A stretch of 8,766 nucleotides of DNA from Rhizobium sp. Q54 (GCA_945903655.1 CAMDOY010000139.1:1-8766); one strand, 5' to 3'; counted from the stretch's first letter, positions 1 to 6,076 are shown. The notes: generated from the letters alone by a model not told the origin. Numbers and translations are program-made.

Positions 1-666
1 ACGAACGATCTGCAAGCCTTCGTGGATGCGGGCCGTCCCTACTTCAAGGATGTCGGCAAGGTCTCCTTCGACCTCGCCAATCCCTATGTGGTCGCGGGCC
101 TGATCTTCGGCGGCCTCATCCCCTACCTGTTCGGCGGCATCGCCATGACGGCGGTGGGCCGCGCTGCGGGCTCCGTGGTGGAAGAGGTGCGTCGTCAGTT
201 CAAGGAGAAGCCCGGCATCATGAATGGCACGGAGCGGCCCGACTATGGCCGTGCGGTGGACATGCTCACCCGCGCCGCCATTCGTGAAATGATCATCCCC
301 TCCATGCTGCCCGTGCTGGCGCCGCTCGTCGCCTATTTCGGCGTGCTGGCAATCTCGGGCTCCAAGGCCTCGGCCTTCGCGGCGCTGGGCGCCTCACTGC
401 TGGGCGTGATCGTCAACGGCCTCTTCGTCGCGATTTCCATGACCTCGGGCGGCGGCGCCTGGGACAATGCGAAGAAGAGCTTCGAAGACGGCTTCATCGA
501 CAAGGACGGCGTGAAGCATCTCAAGGGCAGCGAGGCGCACAAGGCCTCCGTGACCGGCGACACCGTCGGCGACCCCTACAAGGACACGGCGGGCCCCGCC
601 GTGAACCCGGCGATCAAGATCACCAACATTGTGGCGCTGCTGCTGCTGGCCGTGCTCGCGCACTAG
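1..666 (+). CDS. hppA: Membrane-bound proton-translocating pyrophosphatase, C-terminal part
   Basis: This gene enters from the left edge; 221 codons and the stop are visible, roughly the last third of a family of about 700 residues. The enzyme is an inner-membrane pump that hydrolyses pyrophosphate and moves protons out of the cytoplasm. The visible part has several hydrophobic segments (for example residues 23-46, 97-116 and 124-146). It carries the family signatures GRAAGSVVEEVRRQF, PDYGRAVD, TRAAIREMI, GGGAWDNAKK (about 150-159) and GDTVGDPYKDTAGP (about 186-199). The Asp and Lys residues of the last two belong to the cytoplasmic pyrophosphate/Mg site. The C-terminus is complete, ending in a hydrophobic helix as is usual. 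The residue that separates potassium-dependent from independent types lies upstream of the window, so the subtype cannot be read. An intrinsic terminator follows about 27 bases after the stop. Family assignment is very secure. Confidence 0.96.
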   Translation, partial: TNDLQAFVDAGRPYFKDVGKVSFDLANPYVVAGLIFGGLIPYLFGGIAMTAVGRAAGSVVEEVRRQFKEKPGIMNGTERPDYGRAVDMLTRAAIREMIIPSMLPVLAPLVAYFGVLAISGSKASAFAALGASLLGVIVNGLFVAISMTSGGGAWDNAKKSFEDGFIDKDGVKHLKGSEAHKASVTGDTVGDPYKDTAGPAVNPAIKITNIVALLLLAVLAH

Positions 667-692
667 GCTTTGTTGGTTGCATGAGAATGGAG

Positions 693-719
693 AAGGGCGG
701 GGGAGACCTCGCCCTTTTT
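693..719 (+). terminator. Rho-independent terminator of hppA
   Basis: A 7-bp perfect stem AAGGGCG/CGCCCTT encloses a 10-base loop and runs directly into a T tract (TTTTTC). It lies 27 bases after the hppA stop codon and ends before the toxin-antitoxin promoter. It should therefore separate the two transcription units. Confidence 0.75.
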
Positions 720-761
720 CGTGGGCGATTGTTGATGAAATCTCGAGTTTTTACTGCGGAT

Positions 762-780
762 GTGTTGACAATGTCGACAC
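762..780. promoter_or_regulatory. Palindromic operator of the toxin-antitoxin module
   Basis: GTGTTGACA-A-TGTCGACAC is a 19-bp inverted repeat with one mismatched pair (T:G at arm position 5). It sits 20 bases before the antitoxin start and contains the candidate -35 box TTGACA (765-770). Ribbon-helix-helix antitoxins of TacA/DUF1778 modules repress their own promoters by binding short palindromes, so this is the natural binding site for the protein encoded just downstream. The symmetry is seen directly; the binding is inferred. Confidence 0.6.
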
Positions 781-793
781 GTCGTATCTTTAT
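765..793 (+). promoter_or_regulatory. Promoter of the antitoxin-toxin operon, possibly leaderless
   Basis: A perfect TTGACA (765-770) is followed after 17 bases by CTTTAT (788-793), a fair -10 box. An alternative -10, TATCTT (785-790), has a short 14-base spacer. With the first choice, transcription would begin at about 799-801, on the antitoxin ATG at 800. No Shine-Dalgarno sequence precedes that ATG, which agrees with a leaderless message. Confidence 0.5.
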
Positions 794-799
794 TGCTGC

Positions 800-1090
800 A
801 TGTCAGATCCATCACCCACTGCCGAAGTCAACATTCACCTGCGCGCCCGTTCGCAGGATCGGACTCTTATTGACCAAGCGGCCGAGCTGGTCGGGACGAA
901 CCGTTCGCAATTCATGATGGCTTCGGCGCTCAAGGAGGCGAAGAACATCCTGCTAGATCAATCGACCATCTTTGCCGATGCGGAAACCTTCCATAAGGTC
1001 ATGGACTGGATGGACAACCCGGCCACGCCTTCCGAGGCGGAGGGCATGAAGCGTCTCCTGCAAGCCAGTGCGCCCTGGGACCGTGGCTGA
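800..1090 (+). CDS. tacA: DUF1778 ribbon-helix-helix antitoxin (TacA type)
   Basis: The 96-residue protein has the two-part plan of TacA antitoxins. Residues 7-52 form a ribbon-helix-helix DNA-binding domain (strand EVNIHLRAR, then helices around RTLIDQAAELVGTNRSQFMMASALKEA). A C-terminal toxin-neutralising tail ends in MKRLLQASAPWDRG, close to the usual xLLxxPAPW ending of the family. The reading frame is open far upstream into the hppA tail, but only the ATG at 800 gives a normal N-terminus (MSDPSPTAEVNIHL). That ATG has no ribosome binding site and lies at the predicted transcription start. The protein should bind and block the acetyltransferase encoded next and repress the shared promoter through the 762-780 palindrome. 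Its stop overlaps the toxin start by 8 bases, so the two are translationally coupled. Family call is strong; regulation is inferred from the family. Confidence 0.9.
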   Translation: MSDPSPTAEVNIHLRARSQDRTLIDQAAELVGTNRSQFMMASALKEAKNILLDQSTIFADAETFHKVMDWMDNPATPSEAEGMKRLLQASAPWDRG

Positions 1091-1616
1091 TCCGCCGTCC
1101 CTTTTCGATCCTCCCGTCCTGCTGACGGAAGCTCACGATCATTCAACATTTCAGTCAGGTGAGCCTGTGCTCGACGAATGGCTGCGGCGACGCGCCTGGC
1201 CTAATCTGCAGATGGCGGCCAGCCGCACCTATGTTGTCTGTCCGTCCGGCTCGAACATGATCGCTGGTTATTTCTCGCTCAGCATGGGGCAGATTCTTGG
1301 CCAGGACGTCACTGGCGCCATGCGCCGAAACATGCCCCGGCAGATTCCGGCTGTGACCTTGGGGCGGCTCGCGATTGATCGCAGGTGGCAGGGGAAGGGT
1401 CTGGGGTCTGCCATGCTCGCCGATGTCGTGCGGCGCGCCCTGCGGGCTTCCAGCGAGGTCGTCGCGCGGTTGGTCATCGTCCATGCGATCTCACCGGCGG
1501 CGGAGGCGTTCTATCTTCATCACGGTTTCACCCGCCTGCCCATCGAAACCCCAACGCTTGCGCTCGATCTGCTCAAACTCCCCAGGGTTGAGGATGATCC
1601 GGGATTAAAATTCTAA
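1083..1616 (+). CDS. tacT: GNAT-family acetyltransferase toxin (TacT type)
   Basis: This 177-residue GNAT protein resembles toxins that acetylate the amino group of aminoacyl-tRNAs and stop translation. Visible marks are the N-terminal pattern LTEAHDHSTFQSGEPVLDEWLRRRA (residues 14-38), SRTYVV (47-52), a strand VTLGRLAIDRRW (91-102), the acetyl-CoA loop QGKGLG (103-108) and AEAFYLHHGF (140-149). Tyr144 in the last corresponds to the conserved tyrosine of this family. I chose the GTG at 1083, which overlaps the antitoxin stop and has GGGA just upstream. A GTG at 1068 would add five residues and has no better ribosome site. No frameshift or missing motif is seen, so the toxin looks active. It should be controlled by the antitoxin encoded before it. 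The tRNA target specificity cannot be read from sequence. Confidence 0.9.
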   Translation: MADPPSLFDPPVLLTEAHDHSTFQSGEPVLDEWLRRRAWPNLQMAASRTYVVCPSGSNMIAGYFSLSMGQILGQDVTGAMRRNMPRQIPAVTLGRLAIDRRWQGKGLGSAMLADVVRRALRASSEVVARLVIVHAISPAAEAFYLHHGFTRLPIETPTLALDLLKLPRVEDDPGLKF

Positions 1617-1765
1617 TTTTCTAGCGACAACGAAATTCGTATCGGAAAGGGGTGATGCGCATGCGTCCTTTTCATGTCCCGATGACTGGCGTGTCATTGG
1701 GTGCTACTGGTTTGATCTCGCAGACTTTTGGCCTCACCTCCAAACCCGGATCGAGCCCCTAACCC

Positions 1766-2497
1766 ATGCGCCTCGCCATCATCCCCTGCCTGTCCCTGTT
1801 TCTCCTCGCCGCCCCCCTCCATGCCCAGACCGAGCCCGCCGTGACCACGGTCCAGGCAGGCGGCGTGCAGGCCGTGCTCATCAAGCCCGCAAAGCCCATC
1901 GGCTCCGTGATTCTTCTGGCGGGCGGGGATGGGCGGATCGGGGTGGAGGCGGGGGGCGTCATCACGAGGCAGGGTAATCAGCTCGTGCGCACGCGTATGG
2001 CCTATGCCCGCAAAGGCTTCGCCGTTCTGGTTCCGGACCGTGGCTACGAGCTTGCGCCGCTGGTCGAGCTCATGAAGGGCGTCAAAGGGCCGGTGACGGT
2101 GGTTGGCACGTCGCGCGGCACCCAATGGGCGGCCGAGGGGATCGCCTATGGCGCGAGGCCCGATAAACTGGTCCTGACGTCCGGCCTTCTGAGCGAGGCC
2201 TCCACAGACCTAAGCTCGGGCAAGGCGCGCCCGCGCGATGATAAAAACGTCATCTCGCTGCTCGGAAGTCGGGCTCTGTTGCCGCCTACGCTCGTCGTGC
2301 ATCACAGACAGGATAAATGCTGGCGCACATCCCCTGAAGGCGTCGCTCCCTTCATCGCCTGGTCGAAGGGCAAGGCCAAAGTGGTTTGGCTCGACGGCGG
2401 CGAGGAGGTGGGCAATCCCTGCGAAGCCAAGGGCCATCATGGATTTGCAGGCATCGATCATAAGGTGGTCGATGCGGTGACGGCCTTTGCTCGATAG
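1766..2497 (+). CDS. Exported alpha/beta hydrolase, substrate unknown
   Basis: The 243-residue protein begins with a signal peptide (MRLAIIPCLSLFLLAAPLHA, cleavage likely after Ala20), so it should act in the periplasm or outside. The alpha/beta-hydrolase fold is indicated by VILLAGGDGRIG (48-59, oxyanion region), GFAVLVPDRG (84-93), the nucleophile elbow GTSRG (Ser116), and a late VVHHRQDKCW with candidate acid Asp183. GHHGF follows with candidate catalytic His224 or His225. Cys185 and Cys219 lie on either side of the active-site loops and could form a disulfide in the periplasm. No lid domain is visible and the length is short for the superfamily. It may be an esterase, peptidase or dienelactone-hydrolase-like enzyme; I cannot choose. 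No clear Shine-Dalgarno sequence precedes the ATG. It stands alone, converging on the small secreted gene to its right. Confidence 0.85.
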   Translation: MRLAIIPCLSLFLLAAPLHAQTEPAVTTVQAGGVQAVLIKPAKPIGSVILLAGGDGRIGVEAGGVITRQGNQLVRTRMAYARKGFAVLVPDRGYELAPLVELMKGVKGPVTVVGTSRGTQWAAEGIAYGARPDKLVLTSGLLSEASTDLSSGKARPRDDKNVISLLGSRALLPPTLVVHHRQDKCWRTSPEGVAPFIAWSKGKAKVVWLDGGEEVGNPCEAKGHHGFAGIDHKVVDAVTAFAR

Positions 2498-2523
2498 GGC
2501 GATGGGCCGAACATGAGGGTGCG

Positions 2524-2543
2524 AGGGCGGGCGCTCCCGCCCT
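2524..2543. terminator. Hairpin between convergent genes, possible bidirectional terminator
   Basis: A perfect 8-bp stem AGGGCGGG/CCCGCCCT with a CGCT loop lies between the hydrolase stop (2497) and the stop of the minus-strand small gene (2566). It is very stable but has only a poor T tract on either side. Termination for both genes is plausible from position; the sequence evidence alone is moderate. Confidence 0.45.
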
Positions 2544-2565
2544 TCGCTGATTGGCTTGTCGGCGT

Positions 2566-2787
2566 TCAGGGCCTGAGGCCATGGGAGCGCATGCAGGACG
2601 AGTAGAGCGCCATGCGCCGCTGCTGCACCGATGTGTCGTCGCCCCGGCTGGGGGCCTGGGTCTGCGCCTTGCTGACGCAAATGGTGACAACCTGATCTCG
2701 CGTCATCTGTTTGGCGGCGAATGCCGGGCCGGCCGTCACCATGGTCGATCCCAGGGCGATGGCGATAAGGCCTGATTTGGCGATCAT
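2566..2787 (-). CDS. Small secreted protein with two cysteines, function unknown
   Basis: This 73-residue protein has a clear signal peptide: MIAKSGLIAIALGSTMVTAGPAFA, with cleavage expected after the AFA site near residue 24. The mature part is about 49 residues and includes QVVTICVSKAQTQAP and RRMALYSSCMRSHGLRP. The two cysteines (residues 38 and 65) would be free to form a disulfide after export. I do not recognise the family. The spacing of Cys, a basic pair and a C-terminal CMRxxGLRP resembles small conserved periplasmic proteins of alphaproteobacteria. The start was chosen because GGAG lies 8 bases upstream (2796-2799 on the plus strand) and because it opens the signal peptide. The frame continues upstream to 2877, but that extension would bury the signal. 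A perfect hairpin lies in its presumed 5' leader. Confidence 0.75.
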   Translation of the reverse strand: MIAKSGLIAIALGSTMVTAGPAFAAKQMTRDQVVTICVSKAQTQAPSRGDDTSVQQRRMALYSSCMRSHGLRP

Positions 2788-2809
2788 CTTCGTTTCTCCG
2801 AACGAGCAG

Positions 2810-2831
2810 GAAGACAGAACCGCCTGTCTTC
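2810..2831 (-). promoter_or_regulatory. Hairpin in the leader of the small secreted gene
   Basis: GAAGACAG-AACCGC-CTGTCTTC is a perfect 8-bp inverted repeat with a 6-base loop. It ends 10 bases upstream of the Shine-Dalgarno GGAG of the minus-strand gene at 2566-2787. In RNA it would form a stem just before the ribosome site. It could be a protein-binding operator, an mRNA-stability element or a translational control hairpin. No T tract follows, so it does not look like a terminator. Confidence 0.45.
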
Positions 2832-2944
2832 TTCGACCGCCGATGATCGCGCCAAGCTGAAAATTGAAGCAATTCATGCCTTTGGGCAGGCGTATCCGCC
2901 CTTTGGCTTAAGCCCGCCCTTGCAAGGGGCTCACCATCGCCACG

Positions 2945-2970
2945 AAAAAAGCGCCCCGGGGGGCGCTTTT
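2945..2970 (-). terminator. Strong rho-independent terminator of bamE
   Basis: An A tract, GCGCCC-CGGG-GGGCGC and a T tract give a 6-bp GC stem with A/T runs that extend the pairing. It lies 29 bases past the bamE stop codon. Read on the minus strand, the stem is followed by six T residues. The symmetrical layout means it could also stop plus-strand transcription. Confidence 0.85.
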
Positions 2971-2999
2971 GAAACGGGGCAGGCTTAGCGCGCAGGCCG

Positions 3000-3467
3000 T
3001 CAGAACCGCAGAAGGTTCTTCATGGCGCTGGCCAGGAACGAGGACTCGGCGCCGGCGGTGGGCGTCGTGCGGGAGACGAAGTCGAAGACCTTCCCATCCT
3101 GCAAACCATAGTTAGCGACGCGCTCGACCTTCTTGGCCTTGTCGAAATAGACGGCGAAAATTCGCTGTTCCACGATATCGGGCTGCTGGAAGGCGAAAGA
3201 CTGTTTGGTTTTCTGGGAAATGTAGTACCAGGCCGAGCTGCCTACGGTCGAGGTGGAGGTGGGCGTGCCCAGCACCACGAGCACCTGTTCCGCCGAGGAG
3301 CCGACCTTCACCTGCTCGAGCAGGCGGTCATCCGCCACATAGCCCCTCTGCAGCTCGCCATCATACCCGATGCAGCCTGCGAGGGAGACGCAGAGCGCCG
3401 CAGCGAAAACAAGCCGGGCGATACGGGCGCCTCCGATATCAGCTTTGGTGGTCCTGGACGTCTGCAT
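3000..3467 (-). CDS. bamE: Outer membrane assembly lipoprotein BamE (SmpA/OmlA)
   Basis: This 155-residue protein is a lipoprotein. A basic N-terminus and hydrophobic stretch (about 17-31) lead to the lipobox LAGC, with Cys32 as the lipidated residue. The mature part shows the SmpA/OmlA fold: an N-terminal helix region GYVADDRLLEQVKVGSSAEQVLVVLGTP (42-69), followed by SSAWYYIS (77-84) and the strand pattern QRIFAVYFDKAKKVERV (101-117). BamE helps the BAM complex insert beta-barrel proteins from the periplasmic side of the outer membrane. The C-terminal tail (about 130-155) is longer than in the enterobacterial protein, as is common in alphaproteobacteria. GGAG lies 6 bases before the ATG. The gene is divergent from the bc1 chaperone gene and ends in a strong terminator. 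Confidence 0.93.
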   Translation of the reverse strand: MQTSRTTKADIGGARIARLVFAAALCVSLAGCIGYDGELQRGYVADDRLLEQVKVGSSAEQVLVVLGTPTSTSTVGSSAWYYISQKTKQSFAFQQPDIVEQRIFAVYFDKAKKVERVANYGLQDGKVFDFVSRTTPTAGAESSFLASAMKNLLRF

Positions 3468-3502
3468 GCCGAACTCCGCCCCCCGGGGACTGCGTCCCCT
3501 GA

Positions 3503-3532
3503 TCTACAGGTCACTTGAAAGGTGCCGCCCAA
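3503..3532 (-). promoter_or_regulatory. Candidate promoter of bamE
   Basis: On the minus strand, TTGGGC (3532-3527) and TGTAGA (3508-3503) are separated by 18 bases, about 36 bases before the bamE ATG. The -10 reads TGTAGATC, matching the TAnAwC part of the alphaproteobacterial pattern. The -35 box is weak, so this is only a candidate. Confidence 0.3.
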
Positions 3533-3655
3533 AAGGTCTCGCCCCTGGCGGATTTTGCTTGCAACAGGCTTCGCCGATGCCTAACCCCCGTGGCATGGAT
3601 TTGCAAGCGCGAGGCGCCCGGCGACAGCCGCCGCCGATGCAGCGGAGACAAGACG

Positions 3656-4201
3656 ATGATTTTCGCCATGTTCCGACGTTCCGGCAACGATCAGGTGATC
3701 GAACGGCTTCACGGCGATATCGTGGCGGCCGTGCGCCAACCTGCATTTTATGCCGATTATTTGGTGGATGACACGTTTGAGGGCCGGTTTGAAGTGCTCG
3801 CGCTCTTCGCCACGCTGCTCGTGCGTCGCCTCGCCTTGCTGCCCTCGCCCGCGCCGGAGGTGGCGCAGGAGCTGACCGATCGCATCTTCAGCGAACTCGA
3901 TGCAGCCATGCGGGAAATGGGCGTGGGGGATCTGGCCGTCCCCAAGCGCATCAAAAAGTTCGCCGCTGCATTCCTGGGACGTCGGAAGGCCTATGATCAG
4001 GCGCTGTCGGCGGGGTCCCCCGAGGGGCTTGCTGCGGCCCTGGGGCGCAATGTCTATGGGCTTGAGGGCGAAGAGGGTCCTCTAAAGGCTGCGCGCATGG
4101 CTCGTTACGCCCTCGCGGCTGAGGCCGCGCTTGCGCTTGCGCCGCTGGAAACCTTCGCTGCGGGATCTGCGCCCTTTCCCAAGGCCGAGGCGATCGAGTA
4201 G
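3656..4201 (+). CDS. Ubiquinol-cytochrome c chaperone (CBP3/UQCC family)
   Basis: The 181-residue protein belongs to the family related to mitochondrial Cbp3/UQCC1, which binds newly made cytochrome b and helps assemble the bc1 complex (respiratory complex III). The most typical stretch is residues 75-118: DRIFSELDAAMREMGVGDL, then VPKRIKKFAAAFLGRRKAYDQAL. This matches the family's helix-rich core. No signal peptide or membrane span is seen, so it acts at the cytoplasmic face. The ATG at 3656 was chosen because GGAG (3644-3647) lies 8 bases upstream; the frame remains open to about 3515 but without a ribosome site. A second ATG at 3668 (MFRRSG) is an alternative. It is followed after 9 bases by yceD, whose ribosome site overlaps this stop, so the two are co-transcribed. 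It is divergent from bamE. Confidence 0.92.
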   Translation: MIFAMFRRSGNDQVIERLHGDIVAAVRQPAFYADYLVDDTFEGRFEVLALFATLLVRRLALLPSPAPEVAQELTDRIFSELDAAMREMGVGDLAVPKRIKKFAAAFLGRRKAYDQALSAGSPEGLAAALGRNVYGLEGEEGPLKAARMARYALAAEAALALAPLETFAAGSAPFPKAEAIE

Positions 4202-4210
4202 GAGAGAGGG

Positions 4211-4897
4211 ATGAAAATCCGCCGTCCAAAGTCTGCGCCATCAAGATCATCCGCCAAGGGCTCCGCCGCCAAGGCTCCTGCGACCCCTCGTCATCGCGGG
4301 GGCGACAGGGCGGAGGTCCATGTCTCCGGGGCCATCCCCGCCCCTGATGGTCCCTTTTCCCGGCCAATCGAGGTGTCCCAGGCCGAAGACAAGGCCCTTC
4401 GGGTCAAGCTCTCGGCGACGCAAGACGAGTGCGAGGCTCTCGCAAAGCAGGACAATCTTCCGGCGATCAGCAATCTCACCGCCCAGTTCGAGGTGACTAC
4501 GGCGGGGCGCGGGATATTCCTGGTGACCGGCGAGGTCCGCGCCCGCGTCACCCAGATTTGCGTCGTCTCTCTTGATCCCTTCGAGACCGATATCGTTCAA
4601 GCCGTTGAGCTTTCCTTCGCCTCACCGCAGGATGTGGAGCGGGCTGAGGCCGCCTATGCGAAGCGTCACGAGGAAGATCCTGACGCCGAGGACATCCCGG
4701 AGCCCCCCGATCCCATCATCAATGGGCGGATTGATCTGGGGGCGGTGGCGGCGGAGCAACTGGTTCTGGGGCTGGATCCCTATCCCCGCAAGCCCGGGGC
4801 GGAATTTCCCGTCGAATTGTCGCAAGTTGGCGAAATAGCTGAGGTTTCTCCGTTCGCCGCCCTTGCGAAGCTGAGAAAAGACGCTACGGAAGACTAG
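4211..4897 (+). CDS. yceD: YceD/DUF177 family protein (23S rRNA accumulation)
   Basis: The 228-residue protein is a DUF177 member. In bacteria and plastids this family is linked to large-subunit rRNA processing or accumulation. Core signatures are VTGEVRARVTQICVVSLDPFE (105-125), with the usual single Cys at 117, and NGRIDLGAVAAEQLVLGLDPY (171-191). A very acidic link, HEEDPDAEDIPEPPDP (153-168), lies between them. The first 30 or so residues are basic and low in complexity (Ser, Ala, Lys, Arg, Pro) and look disordered. The ATG at 4211 has a strong purine ribosome site (GGAGAGAGGG) that begins at the chaperone stop. In enterobacteria yceD is followed by rpmF, plsX and fabH; here rpmF is absent and plsX follows after about 80-95 bases. 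Confidence 0.92.
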   Translation: MKIRRPKSAPSRSSAKGSAAKAPATPRHRGGDRAEVHVSGAIPAPDGPFSRPIEVSQAEDKALRVKLSATQDECEALAKQDNLPAISNLTAQFEVTTAGRGIFLVTGEVRARVTQICVVSLDPFETDIVQAVELSFASPQDVERAEAAYAKRHEEDPDAEDIPEPPDPIINGRIDLGAVAAEQLVLGLDPYPRKPGAEFPVELSQVGEIAEVSPFAALAKLRKDATED

Positions 4898-4910
4898 CCC
4901 TATCGCCGGA

Positions 4911-4938
4911 TTGCTTTCGCGGTGTTAACGGTTATTGT
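4911..4938 (+). promoter_or_regulatory. Candidate promoter of plsX-fabH
   Basis: TTGCTT (4911-4916) and TATTGT (4933-4938) are separated by 16 bases in the gap between yceD and plsX. A 6-bp hairpin, CGCCAC-CCCT-GTGGCG (4940-4955), lies at the expected transcription start. It has no T tract, so it is not a terminator. The promoter is plausible; read-through from yceD is equally possible. Confidence 0.35.
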
Positions 4939-4992
4939 CCGCCACCCCTGTGGCGACCGTCCTCGGGTTGCGTCATGGAGTCTCCCGGTTTG

Positions 4993-6072
4993 ATGAAGCC
5001 CCAGGTCCGCATAGCCCTCGACGCCATGGGTGGCGATCATGGCCCCTCCGTGGTCATTCCCGGCGCAGCGCACGCGTTGACGCGCCGCTCCGACATTAGC
5101 TTCCTCATGTTCGGCGATGAGACGGTTATCCAGCCTCTGCTCGCCCAATATCCGGCCTTGCAGGCCGTCACCACCCTCGTTCACACCGATGTCTGGGTGA
5201 AAATGGGCGACAAGCCCAGCCAGGCCCTGCGTCATGGCCGACGCACCTCCTCCATGTGGCTGGCGCTGGAGGCTGTGAAGAAGGGCGACGCCGATGTCGC
5301 GGTCTCCGCCGGAAACACGGGCGCACTCATGGCCATGGCCAAGTTTTGCCTGCGGACCATGGCGCAGATCGACCGTCCGGCCATCGCGGGCATCTGGCCA
5401 ACCCTGCGTGGCGATTCCATCGTTCTGGACGTGGGCGCCAGCATCGGCGGCGACGCCCAGCATTATGTGGATCTCTCGGTGATGGGCGCCGCCATGGCGA
5501 GCATCGTCTTTGGCGTGCCGCGCCCCACGGTCGGCCTGCTCAATGTGGGCGTCGAGGAGATCAAGGGCATTGAAGAGGTGAAGGCGGCCGGTCGCATGCT
5601 GCGCGAGGCTGATTTGCCCAGCCTGACCTACCATGGCTTCGTCGAGGGCGATGACATCGGCAAGGGCGTCGTCGATGTGGTGGTGACCGAAGGTTTCACC
5701 GGCAATATCGCCCTCAAGACCGCCGAGGGGACCGCGCGCCAGCTGGCCACAGTCCTGCGCGAGGCGATTCAGGCGAGCTTCATGGCGCGAATCGGCTATC
5801 TTCTGGCCAAGAGCGCATTTGATGCGCTGAAAGCGAAGATGGATCCCCGTCGGGCCAATGGCGGCGTGTTCCTGGGGCTGGAGGGAATCGTCATCAAGAG
5901 CCACGGAGGCACGGACGACATCGGTTTCGCAGGCGCGATCGATATCGGCTACAAGATGGTGCGGCAGGATCTGCTCTCACGCATCAGGGAATCGCTCGCC
6001 ATCTGGCAGGACAGCAGAACCGTGCTCGCAGCGGCCCCTTCGGTGGTCGGCGCTGGGCCTGAAACGGATTGA
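4993..6072 (+). CDS. plsX: Phosphate acyltransferase PlsX
   Basis: PlsX converts acyl-ACP and phosphate into acyl-phosphate, the donor used by PlsY to start phospholipid synthesis; it is a peripheral membrane enzyme. The 359-residue protein has all family signatures: IALDAMGGDHGP (7-18), SAGNTGALMAMAKF (105-118), VLDVGASIGGDAQH (144-157), VVVTEGFTGNIALKTAEG (229-246) and GGVFLGLEGIVIKSHGGTD (290-308). The length is near the usual 330-360. An ATG at 4975 would add MESPGL, but the usual N-terminus begins close to the first strand (MKPQVRIALDAMGG), and GGAG at 4977-4980 could serve the 4993 start at a long spacing. The 4975 start remains possible. fabH begins 4 bases after the stop, so the pair is translationally linked. 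Confidence 0.95.
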   Translation: MKPQVRIALDAMGGDHGPSVVIPGAAHALTRRSDISFLMFGDETVIQPLLAQYPALQAVTTLVHTDVWVKMGDKPSQALRHGRRTSSMWLALEAVKKGDADVAVSAGNTGALMAMAKFCLRTMAQIDRPAIAGIWPTLRGDSIVLDVGASIGGDAQHYVDLSVMGAAMASIVFGVPRPTVGLLNVGVEEIKGIEEVKAAGRMLREADLPSLTYHGFVEGDDIGKGVVDVVVTEGFTGNIALKTAEGTARQLATVLREAIQASFMARIGYLLAKSAFDALKAKMDPRRANGGVFLGLEGIVIKSHGGTDDIGFAGAIDIGYKMVRQDLLSRIRESLAIWQDSRTVLAAAPSVVGAGPETD

Positions 6073-6076
6073 GATC

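Noticed and set aside
629..799. An N-terminal extension of the antitoxin frame into the hppA tail.
   Set aside because: It would cross the hppA terminator and the antitoxin promoter and is rich in Cys, Trp and Tyr, unlike DUF1778 proteins.
2210..2872. A 220-codon minus-strand frame covering the hydrolase end and the small secreted gene.
   Set aside because: It is in a different frame from the small secreted gene, which has a signal peptide and ribosome site. The longer frame has no recognisable motif.
3485..3499. Hairpin GGGGAC-TGC-GTCCCC upstream of bamE.
   Set aside because: It is short, with a 3-base loop, and overlaps the GC-rich leader. There is no T tract or known motif, so I did not list it as a regulatory element.
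4900..5904. A 334-codon open frame on the minus strand, antisense to plsX.
   Set aside because: It is rich in His, Gly, Arg and Ala without any domain pattern and lies opposite a perfect PlsX frame. Long antisense open frames are expected in GC-rich genes.
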